A stretch of 64,000 nucleotides of DNA from Heliocidaris tuberculata (Eukaryota; Echinodermata; Echinoidea; Camarodonta; Echinometridae): the NCBI GenBank assembly GCA_025618425.1, contig CM046852.1, positions 5,482,719 to 5,546,718 of the forward strand, written 5' to 3'. A model generated the notes under the pieces. That model ran no database searches. It saw nothing but the letters and a program-made list of their open reading frames with translations, and had not been told where the DNA came from. Shown here one piece after another: positions 13,701 through 22,070 of this stretch (the stretch's first letter is position 1; every line of letters begins with the position of its first letter). The translations under genes were made by a program, and so were the position numbers.

Positions 13701-16460
13701 CACTCAGTGAATTCTTACTTTTAAGATCGAAGGGATCTGTCCCCGTGTGTCACAGTCGCAATTCATGTTGCCACATTTAGCTAGATGGATAGGTGTTCGA
13801 ATCCGAGTAGTGAGCCCACTGCATGTGTACTGCATGCATGTTGCGTATATACGCCTTATACGGTATACATTAGCTGTACTGTGCATGTGCTTGAATCGAC
13901 TTACTAAACTCTGCATTTTAACAAAACGACTGAATCACATCTATCTCAAGAGTTTTTAAGTCAATCAGGAGCGTCGATTTTCGTCTAGTGACTTTCCCAT
14001 CCTCCGAAAAAAAATAGAGAGCTTACGAAACACGACGGGAGAGCAAACAGAACGTTCACTCGAGCGGAAAATCGATCTGCGCATGCGCCAATGCGAAACT
14101 CTCCCCGTCCCGTTCATTTTCAGGACGGTATTCGGGCGAAATAACGTCCGGTCTGCTAACAGGACGGATCTATGCATGAGTGCGTGGGTCGCGCTCGCGT
14201 CGCCGTCCATTTCGCATCGTAACTAAAGTTAGGAACAGGACGGGAACGGTGTGCCAGGACGGTCACGGTCGGTCGATTCCCCCGTCGCACTGCCCCTCCG
14301 TCCCGTTTCGTAAGCTCTCTAATATCGCGGCCGGGGACCGGCATAGCAGCACAATTGCCTTGACCTCCCGCGTAATATCAGAGGACTATTCCGCGCGTTT
14401 CGAGGATCGACCAGGGTCCGGGGATCGACGTAGCAGCACAATCGCCTTTATTAAAGGCTGCGTGTACCCTCCCTCAATCGATTGGCGTTGACAAACTAGA
14501 GAAAGAGAGAGAGTGCGAAAAAAAAAGATGGGGAAAGAAAAAGGACAGAAAGGGAAAGAGGGAAAGAGGGAAAAAACAGCATAAGAAAAAATCATACGAC
14601 CCTCAACCCTTTTCGAGATTTATTTACAATTTTTCCACCAAGTAAGCCCTTTTCGGCTTTCCCCGACACCAGTGCCGCCTACTAAAATATATATTTCTCG
14701 TGCCTTTACTGCAGCTGATGTTGGAAGGCGTGGTTTGTCAACCGGGGCCATCATAGGCATCGTGATGGCCGCGATCGTTGGAATTATGCTCCTCGTATTC
14801 ATTATCACCTTCTTCGTGGTGCACTCTGTCAAGGCAAGGAACAGGCATGCGTAAGTAATACCAATACATCAGGTTTGGGGTCCGAGTCCCTGTATTTTGT
14901 GATGCGTAAGTAACATCAGTGGATCAGGTTCAGGGTTCGAGTCCCTAAATCTCGGGATGCATAAGTAATATCAGTGCAACTGGTTTGAGGATCAATTCCC
15001 TATATCTTGGGATGCATGATTATCACAATGCCTACGGGAACCGAGTGGTCCATTTATTAAGCCTATGGGAATGAGAGAATTCAGTAGTCAACGGGTTATC
15101 AGTGCATCAGGTGAGGGGTTCGAGTCCATTCATCTTATGATGCATAAGTAATACCAGTGGATCACAGGAGGAGTGTTCGATTCCATACTGCTTCACTGAA
15201 AAAAGAAAAAAAAACTTTGGCAAGACATTAACTAACATCTACTACACTCCGACCTGGGCCCCGTAACACAAAGCTTTGCGATCAATTGCAAAAGGGTAAT
15301 GGCCAATTAAAATTATTATCGCATGAACTTAATGTTCAAAAGGCTGACCAATAATAAATCAGAATCATTTTATCAAATTTGCGATTGATTGCAAAGCTCT
15401 GTGTTTCGGGGCCCTGGGCCCTCTTGCATAAAAAGTTGCGATTAAACGCAACTCAAAAAATTAAACGCAACTCAATTTTCAACCAATCAGGATCGCGTAT
15501 TTGTGACTTGCGTTTAATTTTTTGAGTTGCGTTTAATCGCAACTTTTTATACAAGAGGGCCCTGATGTAGTAAGTGGACGGGCACCGGGTAGGATGATTT
15601 CTTAAAATGCACTGTTCGCTGATAACGCTGCTTACCGGAACTGAAGCACATCGTGACGTACCATGATATACGCTATGCCATACTAGAGCAGTACATATAA
15701 ACTCGCAAAAGCATAGCAATTCAGGGGCGGCGCCAGGGTATTTTGATAGGAGGGGCAAGACGACCTAAAGATGACGTCATATTTTTCTCCATTAAATAAC
15801 AGGGGTAATATAGAGTTATATGTTTAAGACATCTCTTTTTAATACTCCTCTTTCTTCTTTCTTCCCTTTTCTTCCCTTTTCTTCCTCCTTTTCTTTTTTT
15901 TTCACTACTTGGAAAATCATAGGGGGGGCGGTCGCCCCCTCTGCCCCCCCCCTGTAGCGCCGCCCCTGTAGCAATTGGTAGCAAACAAAAACAACAACTT
16001 CATTCTTGCAAGGCAAGCAAATGATTCTCCATAATTTATTTGAATAAGCAAAATCTGCTTTCGTAGTCAATCATAATTTCGTTTGATTCTTTCAAGATCA
16101 AGTTTTGCTTTTCGACATTTGTCGATCAGAGAAGATTCTGCCCTTTTTTTTTCATCAATGAATGTATGTTTTTCTATTCTGGTCATTGGTCACTTCAGTA
16201 GCATTGTCTTGAGAAGAAATCATTGATTGACAGTCATTGACGGTGATTACTTTTGTCACAAGGAGTAATCAGTAAACCTGTTTAGCGTACACGTTTTAAC
16301 AGTATGTAAGGAGAAGGCATGGGGAGCAAATAACTTTACTGGATCTGAAGGTGAGATTAATCCTCATTATTTATTTTTGTACCTTCTTACCTTCTTTATA
16401 GTGAACGAGGCCCGGGGATAGAGAATAAGGGCTACGAACCTAATGAAAAAGAGCGATATG
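1025..16460 (+). CDS. Gene 1: two-module, SEA-domain, single-pass membrane protein (eight supported exons, spliced)
   Basis: The exons are 1025-1799, 3381-3623, 7960-8661, 9317-9562, 10404-10537, 11258-11489, 14715-14850 and 16402-16460. They add up to 2527 nt (842 codons plus one base) and every junction is GT/AG and phase-compatible. Architecture: signal peptide (about 1-18); module 1 (about 19-339); module 2 (about 340-655); SEA domain (about 656-775) with G-S-V-V at 726-729; membrane helix (about 789-813); short tail. Each module has eight cysteines and an internal R-x-R-R site (123-126 and 449-452). SEA domains are known to self-cleave at G/S and stay non-covalently joined; furin-type enzymes cut R-x-R-R in the secretory pathway. 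I infer a multi-chain cell-surface glycoprotein. The module is not one I recognise, and its ligand or function is unknown. Joining the 1-3.6 kb and 8-16 kb exons into one gene rests on phase and on the lack of a signal peptide at 7960; two separate genes remain possible. Confidence 0.72.
1800..3380 (+). other. Gene 1 intron 1
   Basis: The intron holds simple repeats: TAG/TTA triplets (about 1955-2075), CATA (about 2140-2175), AAT triplets (about 2320-2397) and a GA-rich tract (about 2461-2490). The rest shows no coding signal I can support. Confidence 0.7.
3381..3623 (+). CDS. Gene 1 exon 2: second part of module 1
   Basis: This 243-nt exon has an acceptor after TGTTTTTCAG and donor GTAAGC, and is phase 1 at both ends. 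It carries the last two module cysteines (D-T-C-S-T-L and G-L-C-T-A-V) and the conserved block DVISEVIEPLFR. The gene 2 homologue at 46675-46917 is also exactly 243 nt. Because both ends are phase 1, exons 1 and 2 form a symmetrical, duplicable unit. Confidence 0.85.
4028..4066. repeat. (TA)n microsatellite
   Basis: Uninterrupted alternating TA in gene 1 intron 2. A second tract lies at 5011-5047 in the same intron. Confidence 0.9.
5011..5047. repeat. (TA)n microsatellite
   Basis: Uninterrupted alternating TA in gene 1 intron 2. Confidence 0.9.
5729..5887. mobile_element. GGGCC-type hairpin MITE, family 2
   Basis: Inverted ends: CGTTGCATAAAACTTACCAT at left and its near reverse complement ending ATGCAATGGGGTCC at right. 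The interior repeats GTTACCATTRATGG on both arms. Confidence 0.75.
6104..7575 (+). mobile_element. Kolobok-like DNA transposon, internally deleted, TTAA flanked
   Basis: TTAA lies immediately outside both ends (6100-6103 and 7576-7579), and the ends AGGTTCCCTTCTATGAAATT and AATTCCATAAAAGGGAACCT are inverted repeats with few mismatches. Kolobok elements are known for TTAA target duplications and for encoding THAP-domain proteins; this 1.47-kb copy contains a THAP reading frame but no complete transposase. A piggyBac-type origin is the alternative for the TTAA, but the THAP domain favours Kolobok. Confidence 0.68.
6420..6700 (+). pseudogene. THAP-domain zinc-finger fragment, frameshifted
   Basis: The frame from ATG 6420 reads MPQRCVFAGCSN, then SLHLFLKDPNIRRKW, then VNWKGPSDRSV, which is a THAP domain (C2CH type, N-terminal Met, first Cys pair C-x4-C). 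The second zinc pair (C-S-E-H) and the following DSTGLHAAFGIKKRPSLKQ are in another frame, so a single frameshift occurs near 6565-6580. THAP domains bind DNA; here it is a transposon relic within gene 1 intron 2. Confidence 0.7.
7960..8661 (+). CDS. Gene 1 exon 3: first part of module 2
   Basis: This 702-nt exon has an acceptor TTTAATCTCAG and donor GTGAGG, and is phase 1 at both ends. It encodes VVDLPDPVPVQLIPG and then a module with the same six cysteines and the block NAVGGIWQQDRLIDSM. The basic site R-I-R-R is followed by Q-G. No signal peptide or suitable ATG precedes it, and it joins exon 2 in frame, so I read it as an internal second module rather than a gene start. It is much more diverged from modules 1 of genes 1, 2 and 3 than they are from each other, so the doubling is old. 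Confidence 0.8.
8662..9316 (+). other. Gene 1 intron 3
   Basis: The intron contains an unusual T(20)-G(10) run at about 8931-8960 and an A-run near 8977-8988. Nothing else was identified. Confidence 0.6.
9317..9562 (+). CDS. Gene 1 exon 4: second part of module 2
   Basis: This 246-nt exon begins after ATACAG and ends before GTGAGT, phase 1 at both ends. It encodes GDGNAARRTFARN and DVIDDIIEPIFR with the cysteines D-R-C-S-T-F and G-V-C-R-A-M. It is one codon longer than the exon 2 homologues. Confidence 0.82.
9563..10403 (+). other. Gene 1 intron 4
   Basis: This 841-bp stretch has a C-rich patch (about 9870-9900) and no gene or element that I can support. Confidence 0.6.
10404..10537 (+). 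CDS. Gene 1 exon 5: N-terminal half of SEA domain
   Basis: This 134-nt exon enters in phase 1 and leaves in phase 0 at GTAAGT. It encodes the first SEA strand (VRMTITGEIL) and the motif YSDDLENMESSSFKNLEKLY, which matches the SEA signature of polar residues before the first helix. The gene 2 exon at 47752-47885 has the same length and phases. Confidence 0.8.
10552..11020. repeat. AAT/GAT/ACT triplet array with a duplicated higher-order unit
   Basis: Triplet repeats fill most of intron 5. A block of about 180 bp (ACTGATAATAATAATGATG ... GGCCTAATAATTATTATGAT) occurs twice in tandem (about 10553-10737 and 10738-10915), so the array grew by duplication of a complex unit as well as by slippage. 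Confidence 0.85.
11258..11489 (+). CDS. Gene 1 exon 6: C-terminal half of SEA domain with cleavage motif
   Basis: This 232-nt exon starts in phase 0 after CCTAATAG and ends in phase 1 before GTAAAA. It encodes SFSPGSVVAELQLEVYATT, which holds G-S-V-V, the known SEA autoproteolysis site placed between two beta strands. A cysteine lies just upstream (L-D-C) and pairs plausibly with one in exon 5 (Y-C-G-V). The end (SLTLSSDGD) is a short serine-rich stalk. The gene 2 exon at 48996-49227 has identical length and phase. Confidence 0.83.
11948..12063. repeat. Left terminal inverted repeat of a 2.5-kb composite element
   Basis: AGCCTTTAATCAGGGCGATT through CCTCGAAACGCGCGGAATAG is the reverse complement, with a few mismatches, of 14366-14478. 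A partial extra copy in the right-hand orientation lies at about 12668-12730. Confidence 0.7.
12731..14014. repeat. Near-perfect giant palindrome, arms about 640 bp
   Basis: The arms 12731-13374 and 13375-14014 are reverse complements with only scattered differences and almost no spacer: the centre is CAGTAAGTTAGGCCTAACTTACTG-like, pivoting at 13374/13375. The left arm has a 15-bp insertion near 13350. Inside the arms are smaller inverted motifs (CTAACTTAGCCTAACGGCG) and TTAGGG-like telomeric variants. Confidence 0.9.
14017..14319. mobile_element. TA-flanked MITE (GAGAGCTTACGAAAC ends), copy 1
   Basis: Ends GAGAGCTTACGAAAC and GTTTCGTAAGCTCTC are perfect inverted repeats, flanked by TA on both sides, suggesting a Tc1/mariner-type target duplication. 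It is 303 bp and GC-rich, with no coding capacity, and sits against the palindrome's right end. A second copy lies at 59752-60797. Confidence 0.8.
14366..14478. repeat. Right terminal inverted repeat of the 2.5-kb composite element
   Basis: This matches the left arm in inverted orientation, including CGCGCGTTTCGAGGATCGAC and AGCAGCACAATCGCC. Confidence 0.7.
14715..14850 (+). CDS. Gene 1 exon 7: membrane-spanning exon
   Basis: This 136-nt exon enters in phase 1 after TTTACTGCAG and leaves in phase 2 at GTAAGT. It encodes about 25 hydrophobic residues (AIIGIVMAAIVG, then IMLLVFIITFFVV) followed by a basic stop-transfer segment (HSVKARNRH), consistent with a type I single-pass protein. The donor lies at the start of a 55-bp tandem repeat array. 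Confidence 0.82.
14847..15190. repeat. 55-bp tandem repeat array starting at the exon 7 donor
   Basis: Units begin ATGCGTAAGTAAYATCAGTG and contain GGTTCGAGTCCCT. The unit start recurs at 14847, 14902 and 14957, a 55-bp period; further units are split by an 80-bp MITE at 15021-15100. The first unit includes the last bases of exon 7 and its GTAAGT donor; the second keeps GTAAGT and the third has ATAAGT. Confidence 0.8.
15021..15100 (-). mobile_element. 80-bp mini-MITE, copy 1
   Basis: The reverse complement matches 43621-43700 at the same 80-bp length, including TGAATTYTCTCATTCCCATA and TTCCCGTAGGCA. It interrupts the 55-bp array. Confidence 0.75.
15256..15414. mobile_element. GGGCCC-type hairpin MITE, family 3
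   Basis: The ends GGGCCCCGTAACACAAAGCT and AGCTCTGTGTTTCGGGGCCC are inverted. Subterminal GCGATCAATTGCAA is mirrored by TTGCGATTGATTGC. Confidence 0.78.
15416..15562. mobile_element. GGGCCC-type hairpin MITE, family 4
   Basis: The arms GGGCCCTCTTGCATAAAAAG and CTTTTTATACAAGAGGGCCC-like continue through GTTGCGATTAAACGCAACTC on both sides, making a long hairpin with a small loop containing AACCAATCAGGA. A related copy is at 41337-41480. Confidence 0.82.
15722..15968. mobile_element. hAT-type MITE with perfect 8-bp target duplication
   Basis: The ends CAGGGGCGGCGCCAGGG and CCCTGTAGCGCCGCCCCTG are inverted repeats of hAT style. The 8-bp sequence TAGCAATT lies directly outside both ends (15714-15721 and 15969-15976). 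Confidence 0.88.
16402..16460 (+). CDS. Gene 1 exon 8: cytoplasmic tail
   Basis: This 59-nt exon enters in phase 2 after TTCTTTATAG and has a strong donor GTGAGT. It encodes ERGPGIENKGYEPNEKERY, a short charged tail with two tyrosines and no known signalling motif that I recognise. Reading through the donor would end the protein after Gly-Glu, so the tail is short whether or not a further exon is used. Confidence 0.65.
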
Positions 16461-16576
16461 GTGAGTGATATTTTTATAACAATACAGATTACAAACACTA
16501 TCCTCCGCTCCCACTTAATCTTAAATATTGTTTAAAATAAACATTTTTACTACTTTTCATTCTTCCATTTACTTTA

Positions 16577-16724
16577 GGGCCCTGTTTCATGAAACTTGTT
16601 AGCAGTAACAAGTTAAAATAATTTTTATAAGCTACTGAAATCCTTGCATCTGATTGGCTGAGAGCAAATTTGCCATAGAAATGTGGCAGTTGTTATTGAT
16701 AACAAGTTTTATGAAACAGGGCCC
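16577..16724. mobile_element. GGGCCC-type hairpin MITE, family 1
   Basis: GGGCCCTGTTTCATGAAACT at left mirrors GTTTTATGAAACAGGGCCC at right; the interior has GATTGGCTGAGAGCAAAT. It lies just after gene 1 exon 8. Confidence 0.82.
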
Positions 16725-16899
16725 ATATCTATGTATCTTCTTATTTCCTTAAAACGCATAGAGATATTAAATTTGGAATAAGCGGTTTAATGCCCTAATT
16801 GTTATTATAATTTGTTATAATCAATTGTTGTTATTAGTATTATTACTATTATTATTAGTTGTAGTAGTAATAGTAGTAATGGTAATAGTAGTAATAGTA

Positions 16900-17304
16900 C
16901 ACTGTAAAAAAAAAAATTGCCGTTTTTTTCACGGGAAATTTCCTGGCAGTCAGGATGCCGGGAATGCCCGTTTTTCCACAGTACATGTAAAATAACAGGT
17001 TCCCGTTTTTTTTTTTTTTTTTGTGGTTTTTGTTTGTTTGTTTGTTTGTTTGTTTTTTGTTAAAATAGTGGAAACTTTCATTTCTAACAGGAAAATCTAT
17101 ATAAATTAAAATGGAACCATGGAAACGATTTGTAATTTAAGAGGGTGACTTGTTAAAGTATGAGAAAATGTTTTTTTAACAGTGTTTTATGTCGGGCGAT
17201 TGTAAATATATGCTGATTTCCGGTAAACCAACAAACTTGCTGTTGTCTAACAGGAAGAAGAATGTAAAATTGAAATAACGGCAATAACTGGTAATTTTAC
17301 AGTG
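16900..17304. mobile_element. CACTG-ended MITE
   Basis: CACTGTAAAAA at left mirrors TTTTACAGTG at right, with TA just outside both ends. The interior has CGGGAAATTTCCTGGC and a poly-T stretch. CACTG ends recall EnSpm/CACTA elements, but the superfamily is uncertain. Confidence 0.6.
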
Positions 17305-17532
17305 TAGTAGTAGTAGTAGTAGTAGTGAAAGTATGATTATTATTATTATTATTATTATTATTATCATTATTATTATTCTTACGATCATGATTACGACGAT
17401 GATGATTATTATTACTTTTATTCATTTATGTATTTATTGTCAGAGATTATTATTATGATATTATAATTATTGTTATATCACTGGTCTTATCATCAATGAT
17501 ATTATTACTTTTATTAGCATCATTATAAGCCT

Positions 17533-17535
<3 letters not shown>

Positions 17536-17582
<47 letters not shown>
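17536..17582. repeat. (TA)n microsatellite
   Basis: Alternating TA, immediately before the candidate last acceptor of gene 1. Confidence 0.9.
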
Positions 17583-17586
<4 letters not shown>

Positions 17587-17608
17587 TTTTTTTTTTTCCT
17601 TTATCCAG

Positions 17609-17616
17609 GAAAGTAA
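17609..17616 (+). CDS. Candidate terminal coding bases of gene 1
   Basis: A very strong polypyrimidine tract and ATCCAG (17586-17608) precede GAAAGTAA. Spliced in phase 1 to exon 8, this adds Gly-Lys and a stop. No clear AATAAA signal was seen close downstream, so this is only a candidate for the last exon. Confidence 0.25.
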
Positions 17617-17820
17617 TCGTCAGTGATTGAAATGCGACGCACCTCTTAAGATGTATGGAGGGATTAAAGAGAAAGTTAAATTCTGGTAAAAGTAAAAAAT
17701 AATTTGTGAGCTTTCTCATTCATCTTATGTCAGTTTTCAAGAACATAACAGTAGATATGTCCCCTGAAAGGGATTGCTCTTCAAATGCACACATATTCAA
17801 AATATGAAGGGAAAACAGCT

Positions 17821-17968
17821 GGACCCTGCTTCATAAAACTTGTTATCAATAACAAGTCACGATACATGTTATAAGCTACTGAAATCAAATAATTTGATTG
17901 ACTAAGAGCAAATTTGTTATAGATCTGCTGCAATTGTTATCGATAACAAGTTTTATGAAACGGGGCCC
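17821..17968. mobile_element. GGGCCC-type hairpin MITE, family 1
   Basis: GGACCCTGCTTCATAAAACT mirrors AGTTTTATGAAACGGGGCCC-like; TGTTATCAATAACAAG forms an inner palindrome. Confidence 0.82.
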
Positions 17969-18221
17969 TGAAGTGTTCAGGTCAAACATTCATGCCACAT
18001 TGCAGTGCCATATATCCATTTCCAACCATTTTAATGATTCTTAAACCTCACAGTATACACCAATTCTTATATAGGCTTGATCAACCTTTCCCAATTGTTT
18101 TGAGACAGTTTCTTTCACGATGTAATCACATGACCAGAACTCAACTTTGTCTTTAATATTGTCATCAGAACTGTACCTTAACCATGCTTGGAATGGACTT
18201 TCATTTTAGACAATTAATGTA

Positions 18222-18223
18222 TG

Positions 18224-18300
<77 letters not shown>

Positions 18301-18309
18301 ATATATATT
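18222..18309. repeat. (TA)n microsatellite
   Basis: Nearly 90 bases of alternating AT with one phase break near 18289. Confidence 0.9.
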
Positions 18310-19729
18310 GGATTGATTGTACGTTGTACATCGCTTATTACTCAGAGTTAACCTTTGATTGTTCGCATTTTATCAACGATATTGTTTTTGTTTTTTCGGA
18401 TGGTATTTTTAGAAAGGGTCGAATTAAAGAACGCAGAAAAGGTTTATATAATTAACAAGGGGAATATGTATTGGTATTGCATTGATAATCTGGTAAATCA
18501 TGTGTAGCCACACTCTATGCGTTTACTTATTTTAAGGAGGAAAAGTTCAAGTTATATAGATTAACTAGCTTAACATATTGAACTGTACCAAAATATATAA
18601 TCACGTTTGTTTTTAAGTAGTATTAAAAAAATAATTTGGCACATCCTGTTGTTGATGTGTTAGTATTATTAAAAGGACTGTTGTTGTTCATGTTGCTTTT
18701 CATGAGGTTTGTTTTTAAAACACGTTGAATGTACAATACAGAAATATAGATGATAGATGAACACAGATGATTAATACAAATTCAATAATAAAACATTTTG
18801 CTACCGTAAAGTGTAGTATAATTGTATAAATGAAGTGTCTTTATCATTATTGTATAACAACTAAGTCGCATGCAGATTTAAATGCGTAATGATATCGTAA
18901 ATGTGAAAATAGTTGGTTTTTATTTGATTTTACTCAGTGATAAAGTACTCAGTAACAATTTGCAAACAATATATTTTGATATTACTTTCTTTCGGAATCG
19001 ATCGCTGGTGATCGTTAATCAAGTCGTCTGCCATCCTACACGACTTTGAACTCAACTGATTCCTCTGGAATTTCATTCGAGTAATGTCGCTACATTTATT
19101 CTTTTTTTTTCAAATCAAATAAGCCGGCAAATTTCGCAACTGCAAAATAAATAGTTTTAGTTTAAACTTGGTGTCCTGGGTATTTTCTTTGTCACTGATG
19201 ATTACTCTACGTTGTTCCGTTTTCTCGTGACGTTCACAATAAATTTTGCCTCTTGAATATCTTTCCGGTAGTGTCACAAGCCGATTTTATTCCCCACTTT
19301 AACTGGAAAAAGGGCCCTTTGGCTTTGGTAAATAAGTTACATTCTGACTAACGTTTACGTAATTTTGGGGCGTTCTATCATATTTGAATGTCTTCATTTC
19401 TCTATCAAGTTCAAACATGCGACATGTCTTCTCTCAAAATTCCTATACCTGTGATCAATTTCGAGCTATGGTCATGAATTAAATTCACGATGAGTATATT
19501 TGTCGATAAATTTTCAGCACTTTTCAATTTTCATGTATCACATGTAGTAACATGTAACTCGGAATTCGTCGATATCATGCTTTGAAATAAAGATATACTT
19601 ACGTAGGCGTATTTCAAACCAGACACCTCATATTATTCAGTTAAAGCATTAAATCTATACATCGATTCTATATTTTGAACAAAAAGGGTTATGTCATCAG
19701 GGTACAACATTTTTATTTATTTATTTATT
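18310..19729. other. Intergenic stretch, nothing identified
   Basis: AT-rich sequence without long open frames, inverted repeats or paralogue similarity that I can support. Confidence 0.5.
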
Positions 19730-21090
19730 CATTCATGAATGTTTATACAGAGTGGCCTGAATCAGCATTAAAAAAAACAGACAAAAATAACATAACATAT
19801 AATAATAACATAACATAGTATAAAACAGAAAAATTTCGGGGATAATGGCAAGACACGAAACACTTAAAATTGAAAACAGGCTGGTCTTCCTCAGGGCTTT
19901 GTTTGATTACTATTAAAACGATGCAATATTTGGACAGATCAAAATAGATCAAGGTATATAAAAGTTCAATTAAAAACGGATTAAAGAACATTTAAGGCGA
20001 AGAGTATTAAAAAAAAGGCTTTACATTACACATGAGGGTCGATTTGAGAATAATAAAACATAAAATAAAATGTGATATAAATATATTAAGTTATTGTTAA
20101 TTATACGATCTTACTCAGATAAAGCAAAGAGAGTAAAAATAGGTTTTATTACTAACAACACTAACGCTGTAAAACAATAGAGGTGGTCATGTTTAAAGAA
20201 AAATGAAAAGGTTTACAAGCCCTATATAACTGTAGATATGTCTCTACATGTGCCTATTAAAGAAGGTATTTAAATGAGTGAAGAGTTTTTGAGAGCCGTA
20301 CATGGTCGGGCAGTTGCTTCCAATTAAGTGAGCCTAGATACACAAAGGATTTTTAGTAGAAAGCCGTGGACATTTTGGTGGTCTCAAAAGCAGTTTATCA
20401 GAGTTACGCGTGGTCCTTGTCGAGACATCGTCAACAAAAGAAAATCTTTGGTATAAGATGGCGGGAGCTAATTTATTAACGCATTTAAACATCAGAAGAC
20501 AGGACGCCCTATGAAGAATTTGGTTTAGTAAAGGCCAATTGAAGACAACGTTTCAGAACGTGTCTATTATGTACGATTGGATACCATGTAGGCTGCCCTT
20601 TTATGAATATTTTATTCAGGGTGTCATGATTACCTTCTGATTTGCCACACCATACATTAGAGCAGTAGAGTATATGTGGGATAATACATCCCCAGTACAG
20701 TTTAGCTAGTTGTGACTTATAAAAGTAGCGCTTTATTTCTTTGAATGATTCCCAACTTTTGTTTTATCAAGTTTGATATATATTTGACATGTTTCTTGAA
20801 GTCGAGGCAATTGTTATAATTATCACACCAAGACACTTAACGTCTTTTATGCATTCCTGAGCACGACCTTGTATACAAATGAATACTTGTTGACTGTGGA
20901 TAGTGCTTAATTTTTGTTTCGATCCTAATAAAATTACTTTTGTTTTACTCGAGTTCAAGATTAGTCTTTTTTTTTTTTTCTTTTTTTTTTTCGTATCCAC
21001 AAATAGGTTTCGTTTAGTGCCTGGGTTAGGTTGGTTTCTACTTCTGCTTTTGTTTTACCAGATACTGAGACAGTATTATCGTATGCGTAC
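19730..21090 (-). mobile_element. Decayed non-LTR retrotransposon 3' part (reverse transcriptase C-terminus)
   Basis: On the minus strand, degenerate MYAYDNTVSVSGKTKAEV (a damaged Y-A-D-D motif) is followed by LILNSSKTKVILLGSKQKL and DVKCLGVII, the usual order at the end of a non-LTR reverse transcriptase. Further downstream, fragments such as CLNALIN and RPPKCP resemble the region after RT in jockey/CR1-type elements. Many stops and frameshifts are present, and T-runs split it near 20970. Confidence 0.62.
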
Positions 21091-21109
21091 ATGTGAATTT
21101 TTTTTTTCT

Positions 21110-22070
21110 TTTTTTTTTCTAACGTCTCAATACATTATCTTCTAACTTTTGCTTCCTGTTTAGAATATTTTGCGTAAATTTTCTTATTTTCATTTTGATA
21201 AAGTCTCAAAGTACTCGCTTATCTTTTACTTTTGATTTAAGCTCACTTTTTAACCGAACTATCTCCTGTTTCATTTGATTAACATATGTACATAAGCTAC
21301 CATTAAAATTGCAATATTAATATTTTTTCGTCATTCTTACTTCTCATGAACAAAAACAAATTTACTGATAAATGATCTGGTACTACTGACGGAAGGATTT
21401 CAAATCTTGCAGTAAACCCATCTCAGCACTCAGATATAATCCAATCATCCAAACGACTCTGCATAAATGGAATTTTTTGTTTGTAACATCAAAATTGTTT
21501 CTCAACTGCTTAAGCGGGTTTCTTTCTCTCCAAGTATCTGTAAGACAATGTATTCATAAACTCATCCATCTGTATATACATATATTTAAACTATTTTGAC
21601 CTCTATGCAAAGAATTCCCCATATTATCTAGATCAAAATTCCTAGTCATATTAAAGTATCCTCCCATTATTACTGTTTTTAATATTTTTTTATTATTTGC
21701 TGAACTTCTTTATCCCTGGTGGGAAAGTATAGACGTTACATAGTATAACATTCAACTCTTGAATTACACATTGCAATATTATGATTATATCTACCTTCTA
21801 AATCTTTTACAATATTGTTAACCGGAAAATCTATAAAGGGGTTTATTAAAGTTAAAACGCCTTTACTCTTGTTTGTACCGTGGTTGAAGAAACACGGGCC
21901 GTTCCACATTGAACCCCACCTATCTTCTACATCCCTCGTGTTTCTTGCATTAAAAATTAATATCTGCTTTTTTCTCTTTACACCATTTTAATACTCTTTC
22001 GTTTTTGCTGATGTCTCTAATCCCTTTAACAATGATCGAGGGACAATTACATGATATGTCAAATGATTTA
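21110..22070 (-). mobile_element. Decayed Tx1/L1-type endonuclease fragment
   Basis: Minus-strand translation in broken frames gives VKGIRDISKNERVLKWCKEK, RDVEDRWGSMWNGPCFFNHG and FPTRDKEVQ. The order and wording match the endonuclease start of the plus-strand LINE at 29826 (LNVKGLRDSKKRG, then DKWETEWDG, then YFPNRDKE). It is a separate, older copy of a related element. Confidence 0.6.

Noticed and set aside
12731..14014. Telomeric repeat relic
   Set aside because: TTAGGG-like pieces are few and interspersed with other motifs; they are part of the palindrome and not an array.
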